From: JAUWQU01 sp964605095
GTDB taxonomy: Bacteria; Planctomycetota; Phycisphaerae; SM23-33
NCBI GenBank assembly: GCA_964605095.1
Contig: CAZSBS010000210.1
Coordinates: 1 to 8,788 of the forward strand
DNA: 8,788 nt
Direction of reading: 5' to 3'
Part shown: positions 1 to 5,535 of the stretch, piece after piece
Position numbering within the stretch: the stretch's first letter is position 1
How the letters are laid out: each line of letters begins with the position of its first letter
Made by a program: the position numbers and the translations under genes
Notes under the pieces: model-generated
Told to the model about the DNA's origin: nothing
What the model saw: the letters and a program-made list of their open reading frames with translations, nothing else
The model's database searches: none

Positions 1-99
1 CAAAGAACCCTTAGAACCTTTCCGCCAAGCCGTTGCACAACTTTAAGGCGGCCGGCAGGCAGGTCCTGAATAAATCCTAATTGCCAAATTCGTGACACT

Positions 100-219
100 T
101 CACCCGTCTGCAACATACCGGCGAATCCAGGCGGTCGATACGTCAAAACGCTCGGCTATCTTCGCACGTGACTCCAGTTCCGCATCGCAAGCCGCTACGA
201 CACGATCACGTAAGTCCAT
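100..219 (-). pseudogene. IS630-type transposase N-terminal remnant, frame-broken
   Basis: Read on the minus strand from the ATG at 219, the frame gives about 39 residues and then a TGA at 102-100. The start reads MDLRDRVVAACDAELESRAK and is followed by a helix-turn-helix segment, IAERFDVSTAWIRR (residues 21-34). This is the typical N-terminal DNA-binding region of IS630-family transposases, which normally run to about 340 residues with a DDE catalytic core. After IRR the expected continuation moves to another frame (…GMLQTGEVSRIW…), which stays open to the window edge but no longer looks like the family to me. A frameshift plus truncation is therefore likely, and the piece cannot encode an active transposase. 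A GTG at 240 is an alternative in-frame start. Family assignment is by recognition of the HTH only; the rest of the element may lie left of the window. Confidence 0.6.
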
Positions 220-220
220 C

Positions 221-277
221 GAGCAGGTTCTTATGCCCACTGCATCGGCATTCGCTACATGAACAGTTAACCTGCTC
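221..277. repeat. 9-bp perfect inverted repeat beside the transposase remnant
   Basis: GAGCAGGTT (221-229) is repeated inverted as AACCTGCTC (269-277) with a 39-base interior. It lies directly upstream of the transposase start codon. It may be a remnant of an element end or a regulatory stem for the transposase; the sequence alone does not decide. Confidence 0.45.
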
Positions 278-546
278 TAGTATCTTGGCTTGGACCGCAT
301 CGAGCCCGCACGGCCAGACATGAGGCACTTCAGCGGCTCATTAAGAGGGCGGTCTCAAGCCCACGAAGATTGGTGGCTGGTTGGTCTTCAAAAAAGTTGA
401 TCTCGACCGAATTCTTGCCAAAGGCGGCGAGGCCAGAGGACGGGCAAGGCCAACAAGAAGACAGAGATGCGAAAAGATCGCCATTCCGCGGCGATTCCGC
501 GGCGAATCATTCGCGGGAATATTCGCCGTTTGTTTTGCGCAAACAT
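278..546. other. Gene-free stretch between transposase remnant and tRNA-His
   Basis: No ORF here has a ribosome binding site, protein-like composition or a recognisable family. The open frames are either very short or extend through the tRNA gene, which shows they are chance. The only structure I see is the cluster of short palindromes at 483-520. A plus-strand frame at about 343-548 reads like a basic peptide (…GGWLVFKKVDLDRILAKGG…), but it has no start codon signal and I do not call it a gene. Confidence 0.5.
483..520. repeat. Tandem 11-mer and overlapping small palindromes
   Basis: ATTCCGCGGCG occurs twice head to tail (483-493 and 494-504). The second copy is part of a palindrome, GATTC-CGCGGC-GAATC (493-508), and is followed by ATTC-GCGG-GAAT (509-520). 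It sits downstream of the tRNA-His terminator on the minus strand. The function is unknown; it resembles small extragenic palindromic sequences. Confidence 0.5.
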
Positions 547-568
547 AAACCCCTGTTTCCAGGGGTTT
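547..568 (-). terminator. Rho-independent terminator of tRNA-His
   Basis: The stem is a perfect 9-bp match, AAACCCCTG with CAGGGGTTT, closing a four-base loop that reads GAAA on the minus strand. It begins 7 bases past the tRNA 3' end and is followed by a weak T-rich stretch (TTTATGTTT). Position, strand and GNRA-type loop fit a terminator of the tRNA transcript. Confidence 0.75.
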
Positions 569-574
569 CTTACG

Positions 575-649
575 GGTGGCTGAGGGGATTCGAACCCCCG
601 ACCCCCTGGACCACAACCAGGTGCTCTAACCAGCTGAGCTACAGCCACC
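575..649 (-). tRNA. tRNA-His (anticodon GTG)
   Basis: On the minus strand the sequence folds as a full cloverleaf. The acceptor stem GTGGCTG pairs with CAGCCAC, the D arm is GCTCAGCTGGTTAGAGC, the anticodon arm CCTGG-TTGTGGT-CCAGG has anticodon GTG, and the T arm contains GGTTCGAATCC. The base before the acceptor stem is G (position 649), opposite C at the discriminator (575). That is the G(-1):C73 pair diagnostic of tRNA-His. The 3' CCA is not encoded, since CGT follows, so it must be added by the CCA-adding enzyme. Confidence 0.96.
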
Positions 650-678
650 ATGTGCCGGCGTCGGGCAACGAATAATGT

Positions 679-707
679 AGACTATCATCCCGCCCGGTGG
701 ATGTCAA
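679..707 (-). promoter_or_regulatory. Sigma70-type promoter of tRNA-His, overlapping the GH5 stop codon
   Basis: The minus strand shows TTGACA (707-702), a 17-base spacer and TAGTCT (684-679), about 30 bases ahead of the tRNA 5' end. The TGA inside the -35 box (706-704) is also the stop codon of the upstream GH5 gene, so gene end and tRNA promoter share bases. Confidence 0.65.
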
Positions 708-1819
708 TGCCCGGTCAGTTTGCGGATGAGGTCCGTCTCGGCCGGGTCGAACGGCTTGCCGTCCGGGCGGAGCACGTCGTGGAACCAGGTGGCCGGCTCG
801 GCGGTGAAAGTCTTATGCCAACTCGACCAGGGGTACTGGGTCTGGATCTTGCCCGCCACGAAGCCCCAGTTGATCGCGCCGATCCGCTTTTCCTTCATGT
901 ACGGCAGCACCGTCTGGAACGTGCAGCCTGAGGGCCTGTTGAGGTACTCGGTGCAGATCGCGGGGCGGTTGTATCGCAGCGCGGCCTCGGCGCGGGCCTG
1001 GAAGGCCGGCATGCCGTTGTAGCAGTGGAAGGTCACTATGTCCGACCGCTCGACGGAAATCTTGTTGATCGGCGACATCTTGTTCGGGTCGGCCCAGTCT
1101 CCCGCCCACAGCCCCGCCGTCAACGGCTGGGATGGGTTCACCTCGCGGGCCCAGTCGAACGCCTTCGCCAGCAGCATCACGGAAAGCTTGTCCTTAGCGG
1201 GCGGGTCCTGGCCCGGGTACTTCGAGTTCTGGTCGTTGCCCGGCTCGTTGTATAAGTCCCAGCAGAGCACGCGCTTATCGTCCTTGAACCGGCCAATCAC
1301 CCCCTGCACGTACGGCTTCATCTCGTCGTGGCGCTCGGGTTTGGAGAGGATTGCCGTTCCCGGGCATTGCACCCAGCCGGAGTTGTGGACGTGCGGCCTG
1401 GGCTCGCGCTGCTTGCCCGGCTTGGGGTTGGGGTCCCAGCAGTCGTCCAGCAACACGAACATCACACGGATGCCGCGGGCGTCGCAAATCGACAGGAACT
1501 CGTCGATCCGTTTGCAGAAGCCCTCGGCGTCCTGGCGGTACGGGATATCGTGCAGATACACGCGAAGCACGTTGAAGCCGATGTCCTTCGCCCAGGTGAG
1601 CTCCTGGTCGATCGTCCTGGGATCGAACGTATCTGCCTGCCAGAACTCAAGTTGGTTGATCGCGGTTCGCGGCGTATAGTTGCACCCGACCAGCCAGGGC
1701 TGGGGTGCGTACCACCCGGCCGCCCGCTTTTCGGCCCAGCGCCCGCCGGCAAAGGCCGCAACGCTCAGAAAAAGCACCACGCACGCGGTTATGAACGTAT
1801 GATGAACGTACCCGAACAT
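704..1819 (-). CDS. Secreted GH5-like glycoside hydrolase (cellulase/mannanase superfamily)
   Basis: The 371-residue protein is predicted to be exported: residues 1-24 form a signal peptide or N-terminal anchor (ITACVVLFLSVAAFAGG). The rest reads as one TIM barrel of the GH5 (clan GH-A) type. LVGCNYTPR (43-51) opens the barrel, GFNVLRVYLHD follows at 81-91, and WDLYNEPGN carries the acid/base Glu192. DIVTFHCY lies at 260-267, and ICTEY carries the nucleophile Glu291. AINWGFVAGK supplies the substrate-facing Trp near the C-terminus. Both catalytic acids are present, so it should be active as a retaining beta-glycosidase; the substrate (beta-glucan, mannan or xyloglucan) cannot be read from sequence. 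The frame is open back to 1948, but I chose 1819. A GGGAG ribosome site lies 6 bases upstream of it, the signal peptide starts there, and the promoter falls inside the longer version. It is transcribed alone, toward tRNA-His. Confidence 0.85.
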   Translation of the reverse strand: MFGYVHHTFITACVVLFLSVAAFAGGRWAEKRAAGWYAPQPWLVGCNYTPRTAINQLEFWQADTFDPRTIDQELTWAKDIGFNVLRVYLHDIPYRQDAEGFCKRIDEFLSICDARGIRVMFVLLDDCWDPNPKPGKQREPRPHVHNSGWVQCPGTAILSKPERHDEMKPYVQGVIGRFKDDKRVLCWDLYNEPGNDQNSKYPGQDPPAKDKLSVMLLAKAFDWAREVNPSQPLTAGLWAGDWADPNKMSPINKISVERSDIVTFHCYNGMPAFQARAEAALRYNRPAICTEYLNRPSGCTFQTVLPYMKEKRIGAINWGFVAGKIQTQYPWSSWHKTFTAEPATWFHDVLRPDGKPFDPAETDLIRKLTGH

Positions 1820-1899
1820 CGTTTGCTCCCGGCTGCCATGGCTCTTGGCTCTTGCGATCGGACCCCTGCCAGCCACATTAGCGGAGGGTTTCCAGCAGT

Positions 1900-1929
1900 A
1901 TTCTGGCCGAGAGCGCCCGCCGATGTCAA
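1900..1929 (-). promoter_or_regulatory. Candidate promoter of the GH5 gene
   Basis: The minus strand has a perfect TTGACA (1929-1924), an 18-base spacer and CAGAAT (1905-1900), a 4/6 match to TATAAT. Transcription would start near 1893, giving a leader of about 75 bases before the ATG at 1819. The longer spacer and weaker -10 make it a moderate call. Confidence 0.5.
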
Positions 1930-1996
1930 CGTGTTTACGCAATGTCACGCCCGGGAAAACGCATTTTCTCGTTATTAAGGGTTAGGAAATGTTTTC

Positions 1997-2079
1997 TAAG
2001 TACCGCGCCCCATGAGAGGAGGGCGGAAATCAGACAAACGTGGGCCTATTCCTTTAACACCTATCCCACACGGTACTTA
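1997..2079. repeat. 9-bp perfect inverted repeat in the GH5 to PEP-CTERM gap
   Basis: TAAGTACCG (1997-2005) recurs inverted as CGGTACTTA (2071-2079), 65 bases apart. The bases between (about 2006-2070) contain no credible ORF. It could be a stem, a divergent regulator site or chance; nothing else in 1930-2128 is recognisable. Confidence 0.35.
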
Positions 2080-2128
2080 CGTCACGTAGCCGCCAGAGTC
2101 CGTTTTCCGCCCCTGACTTGCGGGGAGA

Positions 2129-2410
2129 TATAATAAGGTGTGCGAGTATTTTTCCTGGCAGATTGGAAGTTGTTGCTGGAGGTCGTCTTAGTCCCGTAGG
2201 GACGTTTGCGATTAGACACGGGCGCAAGCCCGTGGAACGCCGGTTTCCAGGCAAAGAGCCCCAGCGGGGCGATTGAAGGTCTCATTCGCCCCGCTGGGGC
2301 TCCGGATCAATGAATGCAAGGTCCACGGGCTTGCGCCCGTGGCTATCCGCAATCGCCCTGCCGGGCTCAGGAACCGCACTGCCAGGATATTTCCTCGCAC
2401 ACTATAATAA
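2129..2410. mobile_element. Nested-palindrome element with imperfect terminal inverted repeats (MITE/REP-like, non-coding)
   Basis: The ends form an imperfect inverted repeat of about 30 bases. GTGTGCGAG (2138-2146) and CCTGGCAG (2154-2161) on the left match CTCGCACAC (2394-2402) and CTGCCAGG (2379-2386) on the right, with TATAATA-type sequence at both outer edges. Inside are paired, individually self-complementary blocks. CACGGGC-GCAA-GCCCGTG (2217-2234) on the left answers CCACGGGC-TTGC-GCCCGTGG (2323-2342) on the right. A 16-base block at 2257-2272 is exactly inverted at 2286-2301 around a 13-base centre. An additional small hairpin, GTCCC-GTA-GGGAC, lies at 2191-2203. No gene is encoded; open frames across it are artefacts of the palindromes. 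Size and symmetry fit a non-autonomous element moved in trans, or a cluster of extragenic palindromes. No target duplication was confirmed. Confidence 0.65.
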
Positions 2411-2428
2411 GTTTGTGAAGCTTTTTGC

Positions 2429-2456
2429 TTGACATTTCTGCCGATACGTGTATTGT
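2429..2456 (+). promoter_or_regulatory. Candidate upstream promoter P1 ahead of the PEP-CTERM gene
   Basis: TTGACA (2429-2434), a 16-base spacer and TATTGT (2451-2456) face right, just outside the palindromic element. Transcription would begin near 2464 and could run through a 28-codon ORF and the second promoter into the PEP-CTERM gene. Confidence 0.45.
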
Positions 2457-2473
2457 AAGATAAACTGAGAGCT

Positions 2474-2560
2474 ATGGTGGGGCGCATTTCCGTGACGCCT
2501 CGTCGAAGGCGGCTGAACGTACGAGTTGCGGCGGAGGTGTTCATGTGCGATGTTTCCTAA
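2474..2560 (+). CDS. Possible 28-residue leader peptide, hypothetical
   Basis: An ATG at 2474, shortly after the candidate P1 start site, opens a 28-codon frame ending in TAA. The peptide is strongly basic in its middle (TPRRRRLNVRVAAE) and has no recognisable family. The ribosome site is poor (only GAGAG just upstream). It could be a leader peptide, part of a structured 5' leader, or chance. I list it because it is the only small ORF positioned correctly behind a promoter-like sequence. Confidence 0.2.
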   Translation: MVGRISVTPRRRRLNVRVAAEVFMCDVS

Positions 2561-2613
2561 TCAGTGCGCGGGTGAATCTGGTCGATAAAATCGCAGAATT
2601 AGAGTTTTGCCTC

Positions 2614-2641
2614 TTGACAATCTCATAAAATCAGGTATACT
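2614..2641 (+). promoter_or_regulatory. Strong sigma70-type promoter P2 of the PEP-CTERM gene
   Basis: TTGACA (2614-2619), a 16-base spacer and TATACT (2636-2641) are followed by an AT-rich start region near 2648 and a leader of about 46 bases. This is the best consensus promoter in the window. The spacer ends in AAAATCAGG (2627-2635), a word also found upstream of the SASA gene, so it may contain an operator. Confidence 0.8.
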
Positions 2642-2693
2642 TTTATGTCGAGGTTAGGACGGCGACTGCTAATTCTGCAAAAAGGAGAGAACT

Positions 2694-3320
2694 GTGAGCG
2701 GCAAGTATATTATGGCTTCAGGGCTGTGCATGTTGATGGTCATGGGTTCCAGTGCATCGGCGGCGGTGCATCAGATTCAACTGGTGGGCGTCAACCTGCA
2801 ATATGACGCAGCCAAAATCGAGGATCCGAACCCTGCTGGTTCCAGTTCGCTGGCAAGTGCCACGTTCTTCGTCGATGGTGTGCCGGTCAGTACGGACGCC
2901 ACGGGAGTCACGTTGGATCTGAGAATCCCCGACGTGTTCAGTATTCCCGCGGGCGGCGGCACGGTGTACAGCGCGGCAGGCGGGTACCTGGACCTGGACC
3001 TGGGCGGCGGAGAATACCTGTCGCTGACGCTGAAATCGGTCACCGTCACTTACGTTCCGGTGTTCGACACCGTCCGGTTCGTCTTCGCGGGCTCATCCTC
3101 GACCATTGATGATCAGAACTTGCCCTCCGGTTTTTACTTCGTCGATCCGGTCAGCGTCTCGTTCTCCACGCAGGTCAGCCAACTCACCACGGCCGGCGGT
3201 TATGTGACCCGGTTTGTCTCCGCGGGCACCGGCGAACTCCAGGGCGTGCCCGAGCCGGCGACGCTGGGCCTGCTTGCCTTCGGGGCGTTGGTTATCCTCC
3301 GTCGTCGCCGCACCGCGTAA
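2694..3320 (+). CDS. PEP-CTERM sorted extracellular protein
   Basis: The protein has 208 residues. An N-terminal signal peptide (LCMLMVMGSSASA, cleavage near residue 23) precedes a Gly/Ser/Thr/Val-rich body (about 24-184) that looks all-beta. The C-terminus is a textbook PEP-CTERM sorting signal: VPEPATLGLL (185-194), a short hydrophobic helix to about 202, then RRRR (203-206). In known systems exosortase/EpsH cleaves at this motif after export and the protein goes to the cell surface or biofilm matrix. No exosortase is in this window. The body shows no recognised domain, so its function is open. The GTG start is preferred over the ATG seven codons in because GGAG lies 6 bases before it. It has its own promoter and terminator, so it is monocistronic. 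Confidence 0.88.
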   Translation: MSGKYIMASGLCMLMVMGSSASAAVHQIQLVGVNLQYDAAKIEDPNPAGSSSLASATFFVDGVPVSTDATGVTLDLRIPDVFSIPAGGGTVYSAAGGYLDLDLGGGEYLSLTLKSVTVTYVPVFDTVRFVFAGSSSTIDDQNLPSGFYFVDPVSVSFSTQVSQLTTAGGYVTRFVSAGTGELQGVPEPATLGLLAFGALVILRRRRTA

Positions 3321-3335
3321 GACACCAGCGCGATG

Positions 3336-3404
3336 GCGGGCCAACCAGGCCCGCGCAACATGATGCAAGACACCCCACGGGGCGGACCATCGGGTTCGCC
3401 CCGT
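3336..3404 (+). terminator. Rho-independent terminator of the PEP-CTERM gene, preceded by an extra hairpin
   Basis: The terminator stem pairs ACGGGGCG (3377-3384) with CGCCCCGT (3397-3404) and runs into TTTGTTGTTT. A first hairpin, GCGGGCC with GGCCCGC around a 5-base loop (3336-3354), lies between the stop codon and the terminator and may protect the mRNA 3' end. Confidence 0.8.
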
Positions 3405-3525
3405 TTTGTTGTTTCTCACCACGCCGGCTTGCATTGTGGCTACCCCTCGCGAGAATATCGTCCTGCTTCAGCAAAGGCACAGGGTCATTCATTCCTCGAT
3501 GATGTGTGCTGTAGCCTTGGCTTTC

Positions 3526-3576
3526 TTGGCATTCATCACTTACATTTGGCATTCAGCATTTGCGGGCGAAGCCCGC
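3526..3576. repeat. Short direct repeat plus hairpin in the convergent gap
   Basis: TTGGCATTCA occurs at 3526-3535 and again at 3546-3555, followed by a perfect hairpin GCGGGC-GAA-GCCCGC (3562-3576). It lies in the space between two convergent genes. It may be an extragenic repeat; no coding potential is visible in 3405-3653. Confidence 0.4.
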
Positions 3577-3618
3577 GCTGCGTCTCCGCGGCAAATTGTC
3601 CGTTCCAACTACCTGGTA

Positions 3619-3640
3619 CCTGCTCGCTGAAGCGAACAGG
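3619..3640 (-). terminator. Weak terminator-like hairpin after the SASA gene
   Basis: CCTG (3619-3622) pairs with CAGG (3637-3640) and an inner stem TCGC-TGAA-GCGA closes the loop, 14 bases past the stop codon on the minus strand. There is no T-run after it, so it may only be a 3'-end stem. Confidence 0.35.
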
Positions 3641-3653
3641 CCGCTACCGGCTA

Positions 3654-5285
3654 CTACTCCCTAAGTTCCTTGATCCTGATGTTGCGGAAGTAGATCGGCG
3701 CGCCGGCGTGCTTGCCTTGCAGGCCGATGCGGCCATGCAGGGGCAATTCGGCCTTGGGCTTGCTCAGCCAGGCCGGGATCTTGCTGCCGTCGGGGTTGGT
3801 CTTGGCCGAGGTCCACTTGGCCATGTCCATGACGGATACTTCCTCGCCGTTGAGCGTGACGCTGATCATCTTGCCCTTGCAGGTGACCGTCATGCGGTTC
3901 CACTCGCCGGGCTTCTTGACCATGCTCTTGGTCGGGGCGAGGTGCCCGAAGATCGCCCCGCAATGCCAATTGGCGGGGCTCTTGGCCCACTTCTCGGCGA
4001 AGTCGTCGGCGATCTGGACCTCCACGGAGTTGGGGATCCAGTTGTTGGCGTCGCTGCAATGGACGACCACGCCGCTGTTGGTGCCGTCGGCGGTCTTGAA
4101 CTCCAGGTCCAGAATGAAGTCGTTATAGAGCTTCCTGGTCCAGATGTTCTTGTCCTGGCTGGCCGTCAGGACGCTGCCCTCGTACGACCAGACGCCCTTG
4201 GGGGCCGACGCGTCGGACAGGTCGGGGTCGAAGAGAATGCTCCAGCCCTCATCCTTGGGCTTTGCCGGGGCGGTAGCCGCGGCAGCCTTGGCGGGCGTCT
4301 TGACGCTGGGCAGGCGGGCCTTCATCAATTGGATCATCGCCTTGCCCATCGCGTCGCCGATCAGGAAGTACGTCTCCGCGTTGCGGTTCCAGTGGTAGCC
4401 TTGATCGGAGGGGGAGACCTCCACCGGGCGGAAGAAATCCCGCGTGTCGACGCACAAGGCCGTCCCGGCGAACTCCGGGAAATTGGCCGCCGCGGCCTGG
4501 GCGTTGACTATGGCCGCACGCGAGCCGGTGTTGCCGGCGCGCCCGCCGAAGCCGCTGTTGGCGATGACAAACGGCAGGTTCTTGACGTTGAGGTCCTTGC
4601 GGACGTCACGGATGAAGTTGATCATGTTCTTCTGATACTCAGCCGTCGCCTCGCCGCTGCAACCGTCGTTCCAGCCCTGGTGCCAGCCGAAACCGGCGAT
4701 CTGGAACCCGCCCCCGTCATAGCCGGGAAAGTTGGCCTTCAGATTGCCCAGCACGTCCTTGATGTGCTGCATCATCTCCTTATAGTAAGGCCCCACCTCG
4801 CCGCCGGAACTCGGCGGACGGAAGTCCTTCTGAAGGCTCTTGCCGCCCCAGGCGCACTTGATGATAAGCACCTGGCTGCCGATGGCGTCGCCCACGACGT
4901 GCCCGAACTGGAACTCCGGGCCGATCACGTCGCTATTTGCGCCGTAGCCGGCCGTGAGCCCGCCCTTCCGGCCCAGATACCAGATCCACACGTCGCCGCG
5001 GACAACCCATCTGCCCGACGCGTCAACCACGTGCTTGAACTGGGCAGCCGTGGCGGGATCCTTGACAAGGTACTCCAGCGTCCCCTTGCCGCCATTGGTC
5101 GAGTTCGGCTTGGGCTTGATCTCGCCCTGGCCTTCCATGTTCGACTGGCCCGCGAGGATGAAAACCTGAACCGGGCTCTTGCCGCCCTGCTGCGCCGACG
5201 CCGACGCCGCCAGGCCAAGTGCCCCCGCCAGCGCCGCCGCCAGAAGGCTCGCTATCCATCGTGCATTATCCAATCTTGCTGTCAT
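3654..5285 (-). CDS. Secreted SASA-family carbohydrate esterase fused to a DUF1080 (LamG-like) domain
   Basis: The protein has 543 residues and a signal peptide (about 1-31, ending ASASA before QQ). Residues 39-325 form a sialate O-acetylesterase-like SASA domain of the SGNH fold. It has VFILAGQSNMEGQG with nucleophile Ser48, an IIKCAWGGKS block (141-150), the family block FGWHQGWND (199-207), and the C-terminal catalytic His298 in DQGYHWNRNAETYFL. Such enzymes remove acetyl groups from sugars. An Ala/Pro/Lys-rich linker (about 329-345) leads to a DUF1080 / 3-keto-disaccharide hydrolase-type jelly roll (346-543; GWSILFD, DFILDLEFKTADGTNSGVVV, EVQIADD, LHGRIGLQGK, IYFRNIRIKEL). DUF1080 folds like a concanavalin lectin/glucanase and may bind or cleave the glycan. 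I chose the ATG at 5285, with AAAGGA 9 bases upstream, over an in-frame TTG at 5303 that overlaps that site. It lies 250 bases behind GH31 on the same strand. Confidence 0.87.
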   Translation of the reverse strand: MTARLDNARWIASLLAAALAGALGLAASASAQQGGKSPVQVFILAGQSNMEGQGEIKPKPNSTNGGKGTLEYLVKDPATAAQFKHVVDASGRWVVRGDVWIWYLGRKGGLTAGYGANSDVIGPEFQFGHVVGDAIGSQVLIIKCAWGGKSLQKDFRPPSSGGEVGPYYKEMMQHIKDVLGNLKANFPGYDGGGFQIAGFGWHQGWNDGCSGEATAEYQKNMINFIRDVRKDLNVKNLPFVIANSGFGGRAGNTGSRAAIVNAQAAAANFPEFAGTALCVDTRDFFRPVEVSPSDQGYHWNRNAETYFLIGDAMGKAMIQLMKARLPSVKTPAKAAAATAPAKPKDEGWSILFDPDLSDASAPKGVWSYEGSVLTASQDKNIWTRKLYNDFILDLEFKTADGTNSGVVVHCSDANNWIPNSVEVQIADDFAEKWAKSPANWHCGAIFGHLAPTKSMVKKPGEWNRMTVTCKGKMISVTLNGEEVSVMDMAKWTSAKTNPDGSKIPAWLSKPKAELPLHGRIGLQGKHAGAPIYFRNIRIKELRE

Positions 5286-5309
5286 GTGGAGAATTCCTTT
5301 CAATCAGTC

Positions 5310-5379
5310 AAAATCAGGTTCGGGTGCCGATAACCATGATCGAGCAGAGCAGGAGTTTACCTCTGCCCCCCCCTGATTT
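5310..5379. promoter_or_regulatory. Candidate operator: inverted AAATCAGG pair and C8 tract upstream of the SASA gene
   Basis: AAATCAGG (5311-5318) recurs inverted as CCTGATTT (5372-5379), 53 bases apart, directly upstream of the SASA start. A run of eight C residues (5366-5373) abuts the distal half. The 9-base form AAAATCAGG (5310-5318) also lies in the spacer of the PEP-CTERM promoter at 2627-2635. A DNA-binding site shared by both genes is possible. I could not find a convincing -35/-10 pair here. Confidence 0.3.
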
Positions 5380-5535
5380 CCAACGCCAAACCAAGCTTGT
5401 GGTTCCTGGCAAAGTTGCCTATCACCCGCACCGTGGGGCGCCAGGACCACGCATGCCGCAACCGCAAGATTCGCCAACGCAGATGCCAGTATGGACTTGG
5501 TCCGATGCCTGCCGTTGCCTTTCGATTCGTGGCTG

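Noticed and set aside
341..675. Short ORFs on both strands over the tRNA region
   Set aside because: They read through the tRNA-His gene, and the peptide (GSGVRIPSATRK and similar) is the usual translation of a tRNA T arm.
1820..1948. 43-residue N-terminal extension of the GH5 protein
   Set aside because: It would cover the candidate promoter, lacks a ribosome site and would bury the signal peptide. The ATG at 1819 has GGGAG at proper spacing.
1038..1978. Overlapping plus-strand frames opposite the GH5 gene
   Set aside because: They have no ribosome sites or motifs, and the minus strand carries a convincing GH5 enzyme.
2129..2410. CRISPR array or riboswitch
   Set aside because: The repeats are inverted pairs, not regularly spaced direct repeats with spacers, and no known aptamer core is recognisable.
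2054..2544. Minus-strand ORFs across the palindromic element
   Set aside because: Their sequence is dictated by the inverted repeats (repeated RPSIAPLG/SPAGRLRIA style peptides), and no ribosome site or family is visible.
3333..5333. 666-codon open frame on the plus strand
   Set aside because: It lies antisense to the SASA-DUF1080 gene, which has clear motifs, a signal peptide and a ribosome site. The plus-strand translation is Ala/Arg/Val/Leu-rich with no family features, as expected opposite a GC-rich gene.
5366..5373. C8 run as a phase-variation switch
   Set aside because: It is outside any coding frame and not between recognisable -35 and -10 boxes, so there is no visible way for its length to switch expression.
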